DNA from: Typhlomys cinereus
Taxonomy: Eukaryota > Chordata > Mammalia > Rodentia > Platacanthomyidae
Reading direction: 5' to 3'
Length of the DNA stretch: 64,000 nt
NCBI GenBank assembly: GCA_023101885.1
Contig: JALPQD010000005.1
Span: forward strand, 3,677,020-3,741,019
Under the pieces are notes generated by a model. It saw nothing but the letters and a program-made list of their open reading frames with translations. It searched no databases and was not told the DNA's origin. Position 1 is the first letter of the stretch, and each line of letters starts with the position of its first letter. The translations under genes were made by a program, and so were the position numbers. Of the stretch, positions 24,681 to 35,928 are shown in pieces.

Positions 24681-24966
24681 GAGCTGGAGAAATGGCCTCT
24701 GCCTCAAAAACAGAAGGTCCTGAGTTCAGACCTGGATGCCATGTAAAATGCCAAGAGGAAATGGCAGTGGCCTGTACTTCAGATCCTGGAAGATGGAGCC
24801 TGGCAAACTCCAGAGCAAAGCGAAGCAGAGTTAGAACAATCCAGGGTGATTCCCAAAGTCACTCCTGGGCCGCCATAGTGCCCTCTGATACACACACACA
24901 CACACACTCTCTCTCTCTCTTTCTATCTAAATAAATAAATACATACATACATACATACATACATAA
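24681..24966 (+). mobile_element. Lineage-specific SINE just downstream of exon 2
   Basis: Sense older-subfamily copy starting gagctggagaaatgg. The tail has AC, CT and ATAC runs. It starts 38 nt after the exon 2 donor, closer to an exon than any other full copy. Confidence 0.85.
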
Positions 24967-26174
24967 ATCTTTTTAAAAAGTTTGAGCAACTTAGTATAAA
25001 TATTTGGCTTGTTAAACTTTGTTTTTCATGAAGATTATATTGAATTAGGTAACTGGTTTGTTTTAATGATTGATTTAATTAAATAATTGCTTAGTACAAT
25101 AGGGAATTTGGCCTATGATGGATCATGAATAGTTTTCATTGCAGAAAGACATTTAAAATCCTTAAATCTGGGATTTAAGTACCATTTTCTCTATCCTTTC
25201 CTTTGGTTTTGTTTTTGTTTTTGTTTTTTACCTTCATACCTTACATCCTGGAGAAAGCTAATTGTCTTTTCTCTTAACGCCTTTATAGGAGAAGAGAAGT
25301 TGGGGTATATCACTAACTGCGGCATATCACAAACTGTGTGTCAGTAGTTGCCCTTGCAGTGTAGGAATAGGGAGGGAATTTTTACTCTGTGCACTTTTGC
25401 ATTATTATTTTCAGTGATTTTGTACTTCTAATAGTTTAAAACACTTACTCTAGGCAAAAGAAGATGGTATACCTCAAAAATGCTATCACGAATTGTGAAA
25501 TAAAAATTGGTAACTTGTTATCTTACATTAAGTGTTCAAGGTAACTCAGATGACAGAGGGTTATGGATGACTAGGGACTTGCTGGTGTTACAGGACACAG
25601 CCAATCAAGTAGCTTACTTGTTTGCCATTGCAACGAGAGTGACAGTAATTATTAAGGTTTTCATTTATTTGCAAGAAGAGGTACATATGGAACACTACTT
25701 CATTGATGAATGGGTGGTGAGAGCTCCCAATAATGTATGAAAAATGTAATTTTATAATGAGAAATGGGCTTTATTATGTATCTCCATACCAGTGATTACA
25801 TCTTTTAATACTACAAATATAAGGAGTTTTGGCATATTTCCACATGTCTTTCGTAAAAGTGACTCCCAGTAATAATGTTTCTCAACAAGTTCGAGGTATC
25901 TGAGTAAGGAAGAGTTGGTAGGAGACATATTTAATTAGAAGCTATCTCCTCCCTTCCCTTTTCTCCTCCTACATAATTGAATTGTCAGGTGCTTTGTTTA
26001 TAGAATGTTTTGTTCAAAAGGAAGAGGTCTGCCTTGTTTATTTCCTCTTCTTTAATGGGGAAAATTCTTTTAGTTAACTCCTCCTATTTTTACTATTACA
26101 GAGGTTAATTTCATATACAAGAGTGAAAAGCATTGCTCAGTGGAATACTTAAAATTTCATGTTCATTCATTCAT

Positions 26175-26283
26175 GGTATGTGTTTGTTCCTGGCATTTCA
26201 TGTAGGACCTAAGAATCTGAACTCTGGTACTTTTTCACTTGCATGGCAAGTGCTTTGACCACTAAGCTATCTCTCTAGTCTCT
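26175..26283 (-). mobile_element. tRNA-derived SINE fragment
   Basis: catgtaggacctaagaatct and cactaagctatctctctagt, antisense; old. Confidence 0.55.
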
Positions 26284-26707
26284 AAATGCATTCTTTTAGT
26301 AAACTTGTATTACATGTTTGACAGAGATTATTTGAAATTTCTAAGTTAAAAAAGTAACTATACATTGGTAGGCATGTATCATTTTACTTTCTAGTAAAAT
26401 AGTTAAAATAGTTGTGTTCTATCACTTAAGTATTGCCATGTGAAATTTTATTCTCCAGCATACACATACAATTATTATACCCCACAGCATACAATTTTGT
26501 CTCACATTTGGCAGTGTGATGTACTGGAAGAGAACACATTGGAAGACAAGCTTACAAGCTAGTGTTCTCTTATAGCAGAATCTCTCTGTGTTCCTTTTAA
26601 TCAGAGACTATATAAGCATTTGTATTCCTATGATCATTTTGATAACTTAGTTGAGAAAATGTAAGTTGAATGAATAAATAAATAATAATTAAAAGATCTG
26701 CATTTCA

Positions 26708-27003
26708 GGGCTAGAGAGATGGCTCAGGGGTTAAGATTGCCTCTCAAGCAGAAGGTCCTGAATTCAGATCTCAGATCCCAGGTCCCACATATTAAAAAAA
26801 AAAAAAAAAAAAAAAAAGCCTGGCAGAAAGTGCCACAGCCTGCACTTCTGCTCTGGTTGGGTGGAACCTGGGAAATCCTAGAGTGAAGTAAAAAGGAGGT
26901 AGAAGCAATTCAGGATGATTCCTGAAGTCATCCTTGGTCCTATACAGGGACATACAGTGCCCTCCCACACCCCCAGATGAATGAATAAATAAAGTTTTTA
27001 AAA
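26708..27003 (+). mobile_element. Lineage-specific SINE with an internal A24 tract
   Basis: Sense older-subfamily copy. Between the tRNA-like head and the body is an uninterrupted run of 24 A (26794-26817), absent from other copies. The tail ends gaataaataaagttttt. Confidence 0.85.
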
Positions 27004-27279
27004 GAAGGAAAAAAATATTTCCCTTTAACTTAGAAAATTGTATTCTAAATCATTTCCCTTTAACTTAGATCTTATTGCCTTTGATGATTACCATTTTCTC
27101 TGTTCTAGAGTTTAGTATTATGTGTGTTACTGTGATAAGGTTTTTAGAATCTGCTATTGCCATGTAATCAGAAGAACTTGGGAAGCCCATTTTTATAATG
27201 ACTTTCTGAAGGTAGAAGTTGTTTTCATATTTTGATCTGCAGTTCTTTTACTTGTAAATGCTTTGTTGCTCCTGATTTT

Positions 27280-27387
27280 GTTTGAGACAAGGTTTTTCTG
27301 TATAGTCAAGGTTGGCTTAGAACTTGTGATCTTCCTAGTCAGGCTCCTAAGAACTAGGGTAACAGGTATGTGCCACTGTGCCTAACT
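27280..27387 (-). mobile_element. B1-like SINE
   Basis: gagacaaggtttttctgtat, gtcaaggttggcttagaact and atgtgccactgtgcctaac, antisense B1. Confidence 0.75.
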
Positions 27388-28688
27388 GCATCACTTTTAT
27401 AAAATAGAATTCTGTAGAAACCCAGTAGTCACTGTCCATCTCCAGTAGTCATTCACTCTGCCCAAGTGCTTATCTGCACTTGGATTGAACAATTTGTTAC
27501 TTAGAAGTTTTGCTTCTTAATTCTAGAATGTCATCTACATAAAGTATAAACTGTAAAAAAGAGGGGTTTATTTGTTCTATTGTTTTTTTCCTAGTTCCTA
27601 GGGACAGTGCTTAGCAAGAACAATCTTTTTTATATATATTTATTTAGTATTATAATACTTATGCATCAACACTATTCTGAATGCTTTTTATTAACATATT
27701 ACAATTCCTAAAACCCAGTAAAATTTCAGTACACCTTTATAGATTGGGAAGCAGAGGTACAGAGATGCTGAAATGAACTAGTTGGATTTGTGTGTGATTG
27801 TTGAGTGTGACTTGTTTTTATTATAGTATATTGCTTCTGATCATTAAGATGTTTAATAATTCTGCATTGAGATTTAAAAATCTCTATTAAGAATTCTCTG
27901 TTGAGTTTTTTTTCCCCTATGACCAATGCCTATCTTTGGGTTGGTTAAGACTTTTGCTTTATGCAATAAAAAATTATTAGAAAACTGATTAGCATATTCT
28001 TCCCAACTAATAAAGTCATGTCATATAGTAATAATTATAGAAATTTTGTGAAAATATAAATAAAATTATGTAGACCTGGTTATATCTGGTTATATATTTA
28101 CCATAAAGTTCAGATGAAAAAAGATTATCAATTTAGAAGTTCCTCTTTTTTAAGAAAATGTCTTACTCATTAATGAAGGTTAAAAAAAGTAACCTTTTAA
28201 GAAGCTGTATTTATTTTCATTTCCTCTTAAGAGAAAGGGACAGGTTTGGAATGCTTAGTTTTCTTTTTTTAAGCCTGATGTAGATTTTTTTTATTATTAT
28301 GAGGATTTAAGATAAATACTCTTAACTTTTGTTTCTTTAACTTGTTACAAATTACAGATAGTATATTACTTTAGTTCCATTTGATTTTTCTATACTCCTT
28401 AATTCTATTTGCTACTGATATCAAAAGAAAAGAAACAGCAGTTTGGAAACATTCTTAAATATCATGTAATTACATTTTCTTGATATGTTTGGATTTAATA
28501 TAAGTTATCATTCATATAATTTTAAAAATGTAATTTAAAAAAAACATTGGCTTCTTTTTCTGTTCTTATGCTTTTGTGTGCTTCAGAGCTCATTTCATCT
28601 GCTGTACCTAAACACATGGTTTAGGTACCAGTTTAATTGTCTACCAAATGACAGTTTTGGAACAACTGGCACGTTAAAAGTGCAAAGC

Positions 28689-28765
28689 ATGGGCAGGTGA
28701 GTTAGCTCAGAGAGAAAGGAGCCTGCTCACAAACAGGATGGAAGCGATGCACCTAATAAATTGAT
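28689..28765 (+). mobile_element. ID-like or tRNA-derived head
   Basis: atgggcaggtgagttagctc followed by gcctgctcacaaacagg; sense, diverged. Confidence 0.45.
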
Positions 28766-28999
28766 GTATCTTTTCCCACAGCCTGTGTTTTGTTGGAATG
28801 CAACTTTTATTCTGGTGGAAAATGAGATTATTACATATTGTGTTGAAGTTTTTTTAAGTTGGAGAATTATCCCAAGGTGAATCTGTTGTGACTTGTGTAT
28901 TATATCCGAGTTTTGGTATTTGGATTTCGGGAAGAGATACTAAAGATTGTGAGCTTTTTCATGCAAGTTAGCAAAAGGATTTTTTTAAAAATTGCCTAG

Positions 29000-29310
29000 G
29001 GGCTGGAGAGGTGGCTCAGGGGTTAAGCCTCTGCCTTTCAGGCAGAAGGTCCTGAGTTCGGATCCCAGATCCCACGTATAGGTGCCGGGCTGAAGTCGGG
29101 GCGGCCTGTGTTTCTGGTCCTGGTAGGGCAGAGCCTGTGAATCCCGGGGCAGAGTAAACAAGGAGGTGGTAGAGGCGTTCATGGTGGTTCGCGAATTTGC
29201 CCGTGGTTCTACACACACACAAACACACACTCACACACATACACACGCACATATACATAAGCACACACGCACAATTGAATAAACAATAATTTAAAAAACT
29301 TTTTTAAAAA
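29000..29310 (+). mobile_element. Lineage-specific SINE, younger subfamily
   Basis: Full sense copy starting gggctggagaggtggctcag, with an A-box-like tggctcagggg and a B-box-like gagttcggatcc. The tail has AATAAA-type motifs. Duplication: tttaaaaattgcctag at 28984 and a near-identical copy at 29311. Confidence 0.92.
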
Positions 29311-30303
29311 TTTAAAAAATTGCCTAGAAGAGACTGTGCATACTGAAAAGGTATTTTCTCTTATCTTCCCTTTTCTTATGATAATTTGTTCTCTTCCCTC
29401 AGAAATTGGAGTTCAAATTAGTAGTAGTAGTTATGCTATGGTTCAGGTATATAAATTTGTGGTTAACCTCTGGAGTGGTCAGAATTATTTCAAGTGTCAG
29501 AACCACAGTTTAGATTGGCTTAAGCAAAAAAACAAAGACTATATTGGCTGAATCATCTGTGGATCTAGGTAAACAGAAAAGAACCTAGGAAAATTTAAGG
29601 AAGATTCTGTCGTCTTTACTTTCTTTGCTTACCTTTCTGTTGATCTATTCCCAGAAAGGCTGTACCCTCACAACTCTAAGGCTATATACTATCAGTCTAG
29701 CAACTTCAGAAAGAGAACATGGGTTTTTTAAGAATTATAATGGAAATTTTAGGATTGACTTTCATGGGCCTGGATTCATAATCCTGGATCATTATAAATA
29801 ACTTCTCTTAGACCTTCTTACAGGTTCATCTCAGCTAAAGAAGGAGATGTATTTTAAAGTATAGTAACCTGTATTGAAATAATAACTTCTGACCCCGGAG
29901 ACTACACAGCTAAAAGCTTATTTCTTACATGTATAGTCTGCTTCAATCAAGTCCAGGTGGCTGCTGGATAGCCCAAGTGTTAATTTAGGAATTCACACTA
30001 TTTCCCTCTTCACCTCATGCTGAAGCCTCCACAATTGCTTCAGTAGTATCCTGGAAGAAGGTGGTATACAAACTCCTGAATGCTTCAGTCTGGTATTTAA
30101 ATAAGAACCTCCAGCACATTATAAAGAGCTGGTTAATTGCAAAGGAAGCTGGAAACATGTGAAATAGCTTTTTTTTAAAAAAGCAAAAATTATAAAAGGA
30201 AAAAAGGTGGATAAAACTTGCCCACTATAATGAACAAATTTTGACTTAAAGTTTCAGATCCTTGATGGGTGGTGGATTAATAAGGGAAAAGAAGCAAGTT
30301 TGC

Positions 30304-30504
30304 GAAATTCGGGAACCACCATGGACGCCTCTACCACCTCCTTGTTTACTCTGCCCCGGGATTCACAGGCTCTGCCCTATCAGGACCAGAAACGGAGGCT
30401 GCCCCTGCTTCTGCCTGGCGTCTATACGTGGGGTCTAGGATCCGAACTCAGGACCTTCTGCCTGCAAGGCAGAGGCTTAACCCCTGAGCCACCTCTCCAG
30501 CCCC
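30304..30504 (-). mobile_element. 3'-truncated lineage-specific SINE
   Basis: Antisense younger-subfamily copy that begins at aaattcgggaaccacc and lacks the CA run and A-rich tail, while the head (gagccacctctccagcccc) is complete. No target-site duplication was found, so the tail was probably lost by deletion. Confidence 0.8.
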
Positions 30505-30636
30505 AATCATCGTTTCTTTAAACAGTTAAGAATTTTTAATTAAATAATTAAGCAGTTGAGGCATTGCCTACGCTGTAAAATTCACCATTTGAAAGTGTAT
30601 AATTCAGTGCCTTTTAATGTATTTACAGAGTTACAC

Positions 30637-30927
30637 TATTAGTCAGTGTGCATGCATGTGGGTGTGTACTTATGGATCTAGGGGCCAGAGATCTATCTCT
30701 GTCAGGTATTTTCCTCAGTTGCTTCCACCTTATTTTTTTTTTGAGACATTGAGTCTTGAACTTGCTGGTTTGGCTAGATTGGCTAGGCCAGCAAGCCTAG
30801 AGATTGTCTTGTGCTGGCATCATGCTTTGGTGACCTGATATGTCTCTCTCTTTCTCTCATGGGAATTTGATACCAGGTCCTTAAACTTTTACAGCAAGCA
30901 TTTTACCAAATAAGCCATTTCCATACC
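30637..30927 (-). mobile_element. B4-like SINE
   Basis: Near-complete antisense copy: TG-rich tail, ggggccagagatctatctct, cttccaccttattttttttt, gccagcaagcctagagattg, and an ID-type head. Confidence 0.65.
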
Positions 30928-31057
30928 CCCATAATTTTAGAGCACTTTTTTTTCTCTTCACCAAAAAACAAACAAACAAACAAAAAAAAAACAAAAAACA
31001 CTTGGATTAATTAAGTAGTTGTTTCCTTCTTTAGGCCTAGATAACAACCAAGCTAGA

Positions 31058-31062
<5 letters not shown>

Positions 31063-31118
<56 letters not shown>

Positions 31119-31119
31119 T
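31063..31119. repeat. GT microsatellite
   Basis: Nearly uninterrupted GT run of about 57 bases, not associated with a recognisable SINE body. Confidence 0.9.
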
Positions 31120-31874
31120 GTGTGTCTGGATTTGCTTACGCTCATAAACTCTTATGCTTATCTTCCTTGTTTTCCTTTTTGAGTTCTTTTTTAGAAATGA
31201 CTGTAGCTCATGCATACTTACTAGTTTCATACCTGTGGTTCTTTTTAACACTCTGATAATTGAAATAATGAGTAGCTTTTACTAGCTTTGCTGATATTTG
31301 GTGAATTGTGAATAATCCCCCCATCATAGTAAGTTTTGGTCATGTTTGTGATACTCATGATTTAAGAATCATGAGTATGACTCAGAAGGGTCTTTCCTGT
31401 GTTCCTGTCTTTCTTATCTTGTTGTTCTCTGGCTCACATTTGATGTGTCAGCAACATTGAGCCCACTTGGTTCTTCATAAATGTCATTTAAAAAAAACAA
31501 AAACACAAACTTGTTTCCTTGTCTTTTCTCATTAGACTGACTTCTCTGTTTAGAATTCCCCTAGTTCTTTACAGTTCCCTAATTCCTATTCATTTATTTA
31601 GGCTTAGTCAGAGAATTAGAAAAATTTAGCCTTTCTTTGAGGAAGCCCCTTTATGAACCATCTTTATAATATGATATTCAAGTGTCTTTGTTTCATTTGC
31701 AGAGATCAGCGATACTAGTTCTGAAAATGCATATACTTGCATAGTTACTTAGACATTATATATACATACGTAGTAAAATTTTAAAATATTCTTTTTTGCC
31801 TAATAAAATATATTCAGGCCTACTGCTTTCATCCTGTGCCCTACTTTAGTGCTAATAAAGATTGTAGATTACTT

Positions 31875-31889
31875 TTAAAAAAAAGTGTG

Positions 31890-31928
<39 letters not shown>

Positions 31929-32176
31929 CAGAGGGCACTGTGTTCCTGTGGAGGCCCAAGGGTGACTTTAGGAATCATCCTAGAATGTGTCTATCTCCTT
32001 TTTGGTTCACCAGGAATTTCCCAGGCTCTACCCACCAAGGTAGGAAGTGCAGGCTGCAGCCATTTACGACTGGTGTTTGTTTGTTTGTTTGTTTGTTTGT
32101 TTGTTTGTTTGTTTTAGGTGGGACCTGGGATCCAAACTCAGGACCTTCTGCTTGTGAGACAGTGTCTTAATCCCTG
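31875..32176 (-). mobile_element. Lineage-specific SINE with internal GTTT expansion
   Basis: Antisense older-subfamily copy with a TG run and a 40-base GTTT microsatellite (32076-32115) inside the body. The head is cut short where a 55-bp tandem duplication begins. Confidence 0.8.
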
Positions 32177-32271
32177 AACAGACTATAGATTTCTTGATGG
32201 CAAGAACTCAGTAGATGTGTCTTAATCCCAAAACAGACTATAGATTTCTTGATGGCAAGAACTCAGTAGAT
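32162..32271. repeat. 55-bp tandem duplication
   Basis: Two head-to-tail units (32162-32216 and 32217-32271), each starting gtgtcttaatccc and containing agactatagatttcttgatg, with two mismatches. The first unit contains the end of a SINE head, so it formed after that SINE inserted. Confidence 0.9.
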
Positions 32272-32535
32272 GTTAATTTGAACTAGCTTCTCAGTGTTTT
32301 ACAAGTTTTCACTTCATTGGTTGTTAGACTACCCTTTCCTTTCGTTAGAGCTCCCTCTATGATTGTATCATTGCATTTAACATGCTACGCATTGTAATTA
32401 TTGGTGTGTTCTTACTGTTTTTGAAAGGACTATCTCTTGAGCATGGTTACACTTTCATTTCCTATGCTTCCAGCAGCTCACCTGGCAACTAGTACATAGT
32501 ACATACCTGTTTGTGGAATGAATAAACCGAATTGA
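32177..32535 (+). mobile_element. L2-like LINE 3' end
   Basis: Phrases such as gactatagatttcttgatgg, caagaactcagtagatg and ctagtacatagtacatacct followed by tggaatgaataaa match the 3' end of ancient L2 LINEs. It is heavily diverged. Confidence 0.5.
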
Positions 32536-32802
32536 ATAAGTGGAATGAATCAAGATTAACTTGAAAATAAACTGAGGTTGTGTATTTACTTTTAGCATTT
32601 ATTTGAAGAGCTGGTAGTACCACCTATCCTTAAAATGTTTGTTTAAATTCTGATAATGGACTAGTTTCTTTTTAGTTTCCATTTTACACTTTTGTAAAAT
32701 ACAACAGAAATTAAATATTAGAAAAATACCTTAAGAATTGGAGATGTGTATTATGCATAAGCCCTGCATGTACTCCCCAATATTGTATTAAACAACACAA
32801 AA

Positions 32803-32930
32803 CAGGTATGGTGGCACATGCTTGTGGAGGTAGAGGTAGAAGGATCAGAAGTTCAAGGATTTCTTTAGACATAGTGAATTTGATATCAGCCTACGTTAAT
32901 GAGATCATCTTAAAAAAAAAAGCTTGAAAG
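32803..32930 (+). mobile_element. B1-like SINE
   Basis: aggtatggtggcacatgctt, ggaggtagaggtagaaggat and an A-rich end; sense, diverged. Confidence 0.6.
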
Positions 32931-33014
32931 AGAAGTAAGATATAGGTCCTTGCTTTTATTGTTTGAGTCAACAGACATAAAATTGCTCTTCAAAGCATAA
33001 GTGGGGTTTCAGTT

Positions 33015-33374
33015 TGTCATGGTTTGAAATGTGTCCCCCACAGTTTCCATAAGCTTGGGAAGGTCATGGCACCTTTGAGATATGTAGCCTAGCTGGAGGA
33101 AGGTGGTCACAGGAGGTGGATCTTGAGGTGAATGAGTCCCACCCTGCCTCCTGGAGAAGTCTATTTTCGTAGCAGCAGTCTGGTAGCTCTCAGTCTCCAA
33201 GATGTTTGCAGTAACCTAAGGCTTCTCCAACTTCTGCCTCCAGCACGCCGCCTCTGCCATGAAAGATTGTATCTCCCCTCTGGAACTGTAAGCTGAATAA
33301 ATCTCCTTTTCTCCTTTAAGTTGTTTGACTTTGGGTGCTCTCTCACTGCAACACAGAAAAGAGTAATCAATGCA
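33015..33374 (+). mobile_element. MaLR provirus, 5' LTR
   Basis: An LTR that starts tgtcatggtttgaaatgtg and ends aatcaatgca, with an aataaatctcctttt polyadenylation region near 33296. The layout matches mammalian MaLR (ERVL-type) LTRs such as THE1/MST and rodent ORR1/MT. It pairs with the LTR at 35573. Confidence 0.88.
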
Positions 33375-34185
33375 GGAAATTGGTACTGAGAGGTGGGATT
33401 TTGCTGTGAGATTAGGAGCACCTGGTACCACAGTGTGAAGTGTTTTGAAGTTCAAAGAAATTGGTATCAGAGAAGTAGGGTGTTGCTGTGTGAGACTAAG
33501 AGAATCCAGTACCAAAAAGTAAAGCTGTCTGTAAATCTAAGAAAAGTTGATACCTAGTAGTATGGCCAATGTTGTGATGTAGCTTAGTGTGCCTTTGGAA
33601 TTGTTTGTTGGGAGAAATATGAACAACTTTGGGACTTTGTGCTGGGAAAGTTCTTTGTGTTTTGGCAATAGGGCCAAATGGGCCTTTCTGGTAAGAGCTC
33701 TGAAGAGAGCAAGGCTGTGAGAGACACAGGCAGTGGAAGCCCAGCATGTGATGGTCAAAAGGGGAACAAAGTCCGTGTGTGGAACTAGACAAGTGACACA
33801 TGGAGCCGTGTGTTGGTGGAGAGTTTAGTGAAGTTTTGCCCTGGTCCTGAACACTTGCCTGAAATTAAACTGGAGTGCTTGGTGGAGGAAATTTCAAAGC
33901 AATGTAGTCTTGATATAGCTACTTTTTAGTTCTCTTCCAGAGTTATGAAAAAGAGCAAGAAATCGGGCAGAAAGAAGCAAAAAACTGTAAGCTGATGATA
34001 AAAACCGCAATGGCAAACTTAAAAAGTTAAACCAGGAAGAAGTAGAGAACAAAACATTGGCTATTAAAAAGATTAGCTCCATTAATAAATCAAAGCCTCT
34101 CAATTGGATAATAGAAGAGACCCTACCTTGAGAGAACCTTGCAAGATTCTCAGAGAAGGCTCCTACTCGTCAGAATGCAAATCCT

Positions 34186-34458
34186 GGGCTGGAGAGGTGG
34201 CTCAGGGGTTAAGCCTCTGCCTTGCAGGCGGAAGGTCCTGAGTTTGGATCCTAGACCCCACGTATAGATGCTGGGCAGAAGCGGGGGCGGTCTGCGTTTC
34301 TGGTCCTGGTAGGGTGGAGCCTGTGAATCCTGGGGCAGAGTAAACAAGGAGGAGGTGGAGGCGTCCATGGTGGTTCCCGAATTCGTCCATGGTTCTACAC
34401 ACACACACACACAATTGAATAAATAATAAAAAAAAATGTTAAAATTTTTTTTAAAAAG
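34186..34458 (+). mobile_element. Younger SINE nested in MaLR provirus (first of a pair)
   Basis: Sense copy starting gggctggagaggtggctcag, ending in a tail with aataaataata and tttttttt. The host sequence aatgcaaatcct is repeated at 34174 and at about 34764, enclosing both this SINE and the next one. Confidence 0.9.
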
Positions 34459-34763
34459 GGGCTGAGAGGTGGCTCAGGGGTTAAGCCTCCACCTTGCAGG
34501 CGGAAGGTCCTGAGTTCGGATCCCAGATCCCACGTATAGACGCCAGGCGGAAGCGGAGGTGGCCTGCGCTTCTGGTCCTGGTAGGGCGGAGCCTGTGAAT
34601 CCCAGGGTAGAAGGAGGTGGAGGTGTCCATGGTGGTTCGCGAATTCATCTGTGGTTCTACACACACACAGACACACACAAGCACGCGCACGCGCACACAT
34701 ACACACGCATATGCACACAGTTGAATAAATAATAATAAAAAATTTTTTTAAAAATTAAAAAAA
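34459..34763 (+). mobile_element. Younger SINE nested in MaLR provirus (second of a pair)
   Basis: Sense copy directly abutting the tail of the previous SINE. Its own flanks are A/T-rich (aaaattttttttaaaaa), fitting insertion into the first copy's tail. It has the long CA/CG run (acgcgcacgcgcacac) and an aataaataataataaaaa tail. Confidence 0.9.
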
Positions 34764-35572
34764 AATGCAAATCCTTTTGGAAGAAATGAGCTAAAGGGTG
34801 GAGTTCCAAAGCAAGGGTCTGTTTCTCTCCTAAAGCACCTGTCCAGGAGAAAGATTTTTCCTAGAGTCAGCACAGGAAAGCTGAATCAGCTGTGATTTGA
34901 GGGGGCCAATCTCTAACCCAAGGCAGCAACAAAACTTGGCAAAGTTGTCTGTGTGGTTCTGGTTTTAGAGATGCAAGAGAGAGGCCATGGATCCCTCTTC
35001 CAAGATTTCAAAGAATGGCGAAATCTGGGTAGCAAGTGGCAGAAAGCCTGCAGTTTAGAGGTCCAAGAAGGGCACTTTGTGCTGTGGAGTTACAGTTTTC
35101 CATTGAGAAGTAAAGATGTTAGAGATGCCAGAGATAACATGGGACATCTGCCAAGGAGAACTGTATACCCTGGGAGGAGTCAGCCCAAGATAGTGATGTG
35201 TTCTATGAGCAACTATATTGGAGGAATAGAACCGAAGTCCTTTGGAACTGAGATAATTTCAACAAAAGGCTCACCTGTTAGACATGGAGCTTCAGGATTT
35301 GGAATTTGTCCTGCTGGTTTTTGGTCTTGTTATGGACTGATCTTTCCTGGATATGCCCTCCCCCTCCCCATTCCTCCCTTTCGGAATGGGAATATTTATT
35401 CTGTGCTTTTGTATGTTAGAAGTATGTAACTTATATTACAGGAGGCTTTGGATTTTGGACTTTTGGACTGTACTGGGACTACTGATGTATTCTATGAAGA
35501 CTTTTAAAGTTGGACTGAATATGGTTTACATAATGAAATGGCAGTAAGCCTGTGGAGGGGCCAGGGGTAGAG

Positions 35573-35884
35573 TTTCATGGTTTGAAATGTGTCCCCCACG
35601 GTCTCATGTGTTTGGGAAGGTACCTTAGAGAAGTGGAGTCTTGCTGGAGGAAGGTGGTCGTAGGGAGTGGGCTTTGAAGTGAATTACTCCCACTCTACCT
35701 CCAGGAGAAGTCTGCTTTTGTAGCAAGGAGTCCTGCAGCTTCTGCCAGCCTGTCATGCCACATCCACCGTGAAAAGACTGTATCTTCCCTCTGAAACCAT
35801 AAGCTGAATAAGTCTCCCTTTTTCCCATTAAGTTGTTTGAGCCTCAGTGTTGTCTCACACACACACACAAGAGTAACCAATACA
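35573..35884 (+). mobile_element. MaLR provirus, 3' LTR
   Basis: It begins tttcatggtttgaaatgtgt and ends taaccaataca, aligning with the LTR at 33015 but lacking about 45 bases in the middle. It includes gctgaataagtctcccttt near its polyadenylation site. The divergence from its partner shows an old insertion. Confidence 0.87.
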
Positions 35885-35928
35885 TCTCATAGCTGTATGT
35901 ACTTAACACAATAGAGAAAGATTGTAGT

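Larger units (their letters stand above)
33375..35572 (+). mobile_element. MaLR provirus, internal region
   Basis: It starts ggaaattggtactgagag, the usual MaLR start after the 5' LTR, and ends with a polypurine-like gtggaggggccaggggtag before the 3' LTR. Removing the two nested SINEs leaves about 1.6 kb, the normal size for MaLR internal DNA. It has no gag, pol or env frame; a 158-codon open frame at 34953-35429 is discussed among the rejected items. Confidence 0.85.

Noticed and set aside
27017..27069. Repeated phrase tttccctttaacttaga near an old SINE end
   Set aside because: A short local duplication without further structure; too little to support any element.
29000..29075. Possible tRNA gene (A- and B-box-like motifs)
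   Set aside because: The motifs belong to the SINE head; no tRNA cloverleaf with an anticodon arm and acceptor stem is evident.
34953..35429. 158-codon open frame in the MaLR internal region
   Set aside because: It lies inside a decayed retroelement of a class that lacks gag, pol and env, and no protein motif is visible. An ancestral non-coding or short unknown frame is more likely than a working gene.
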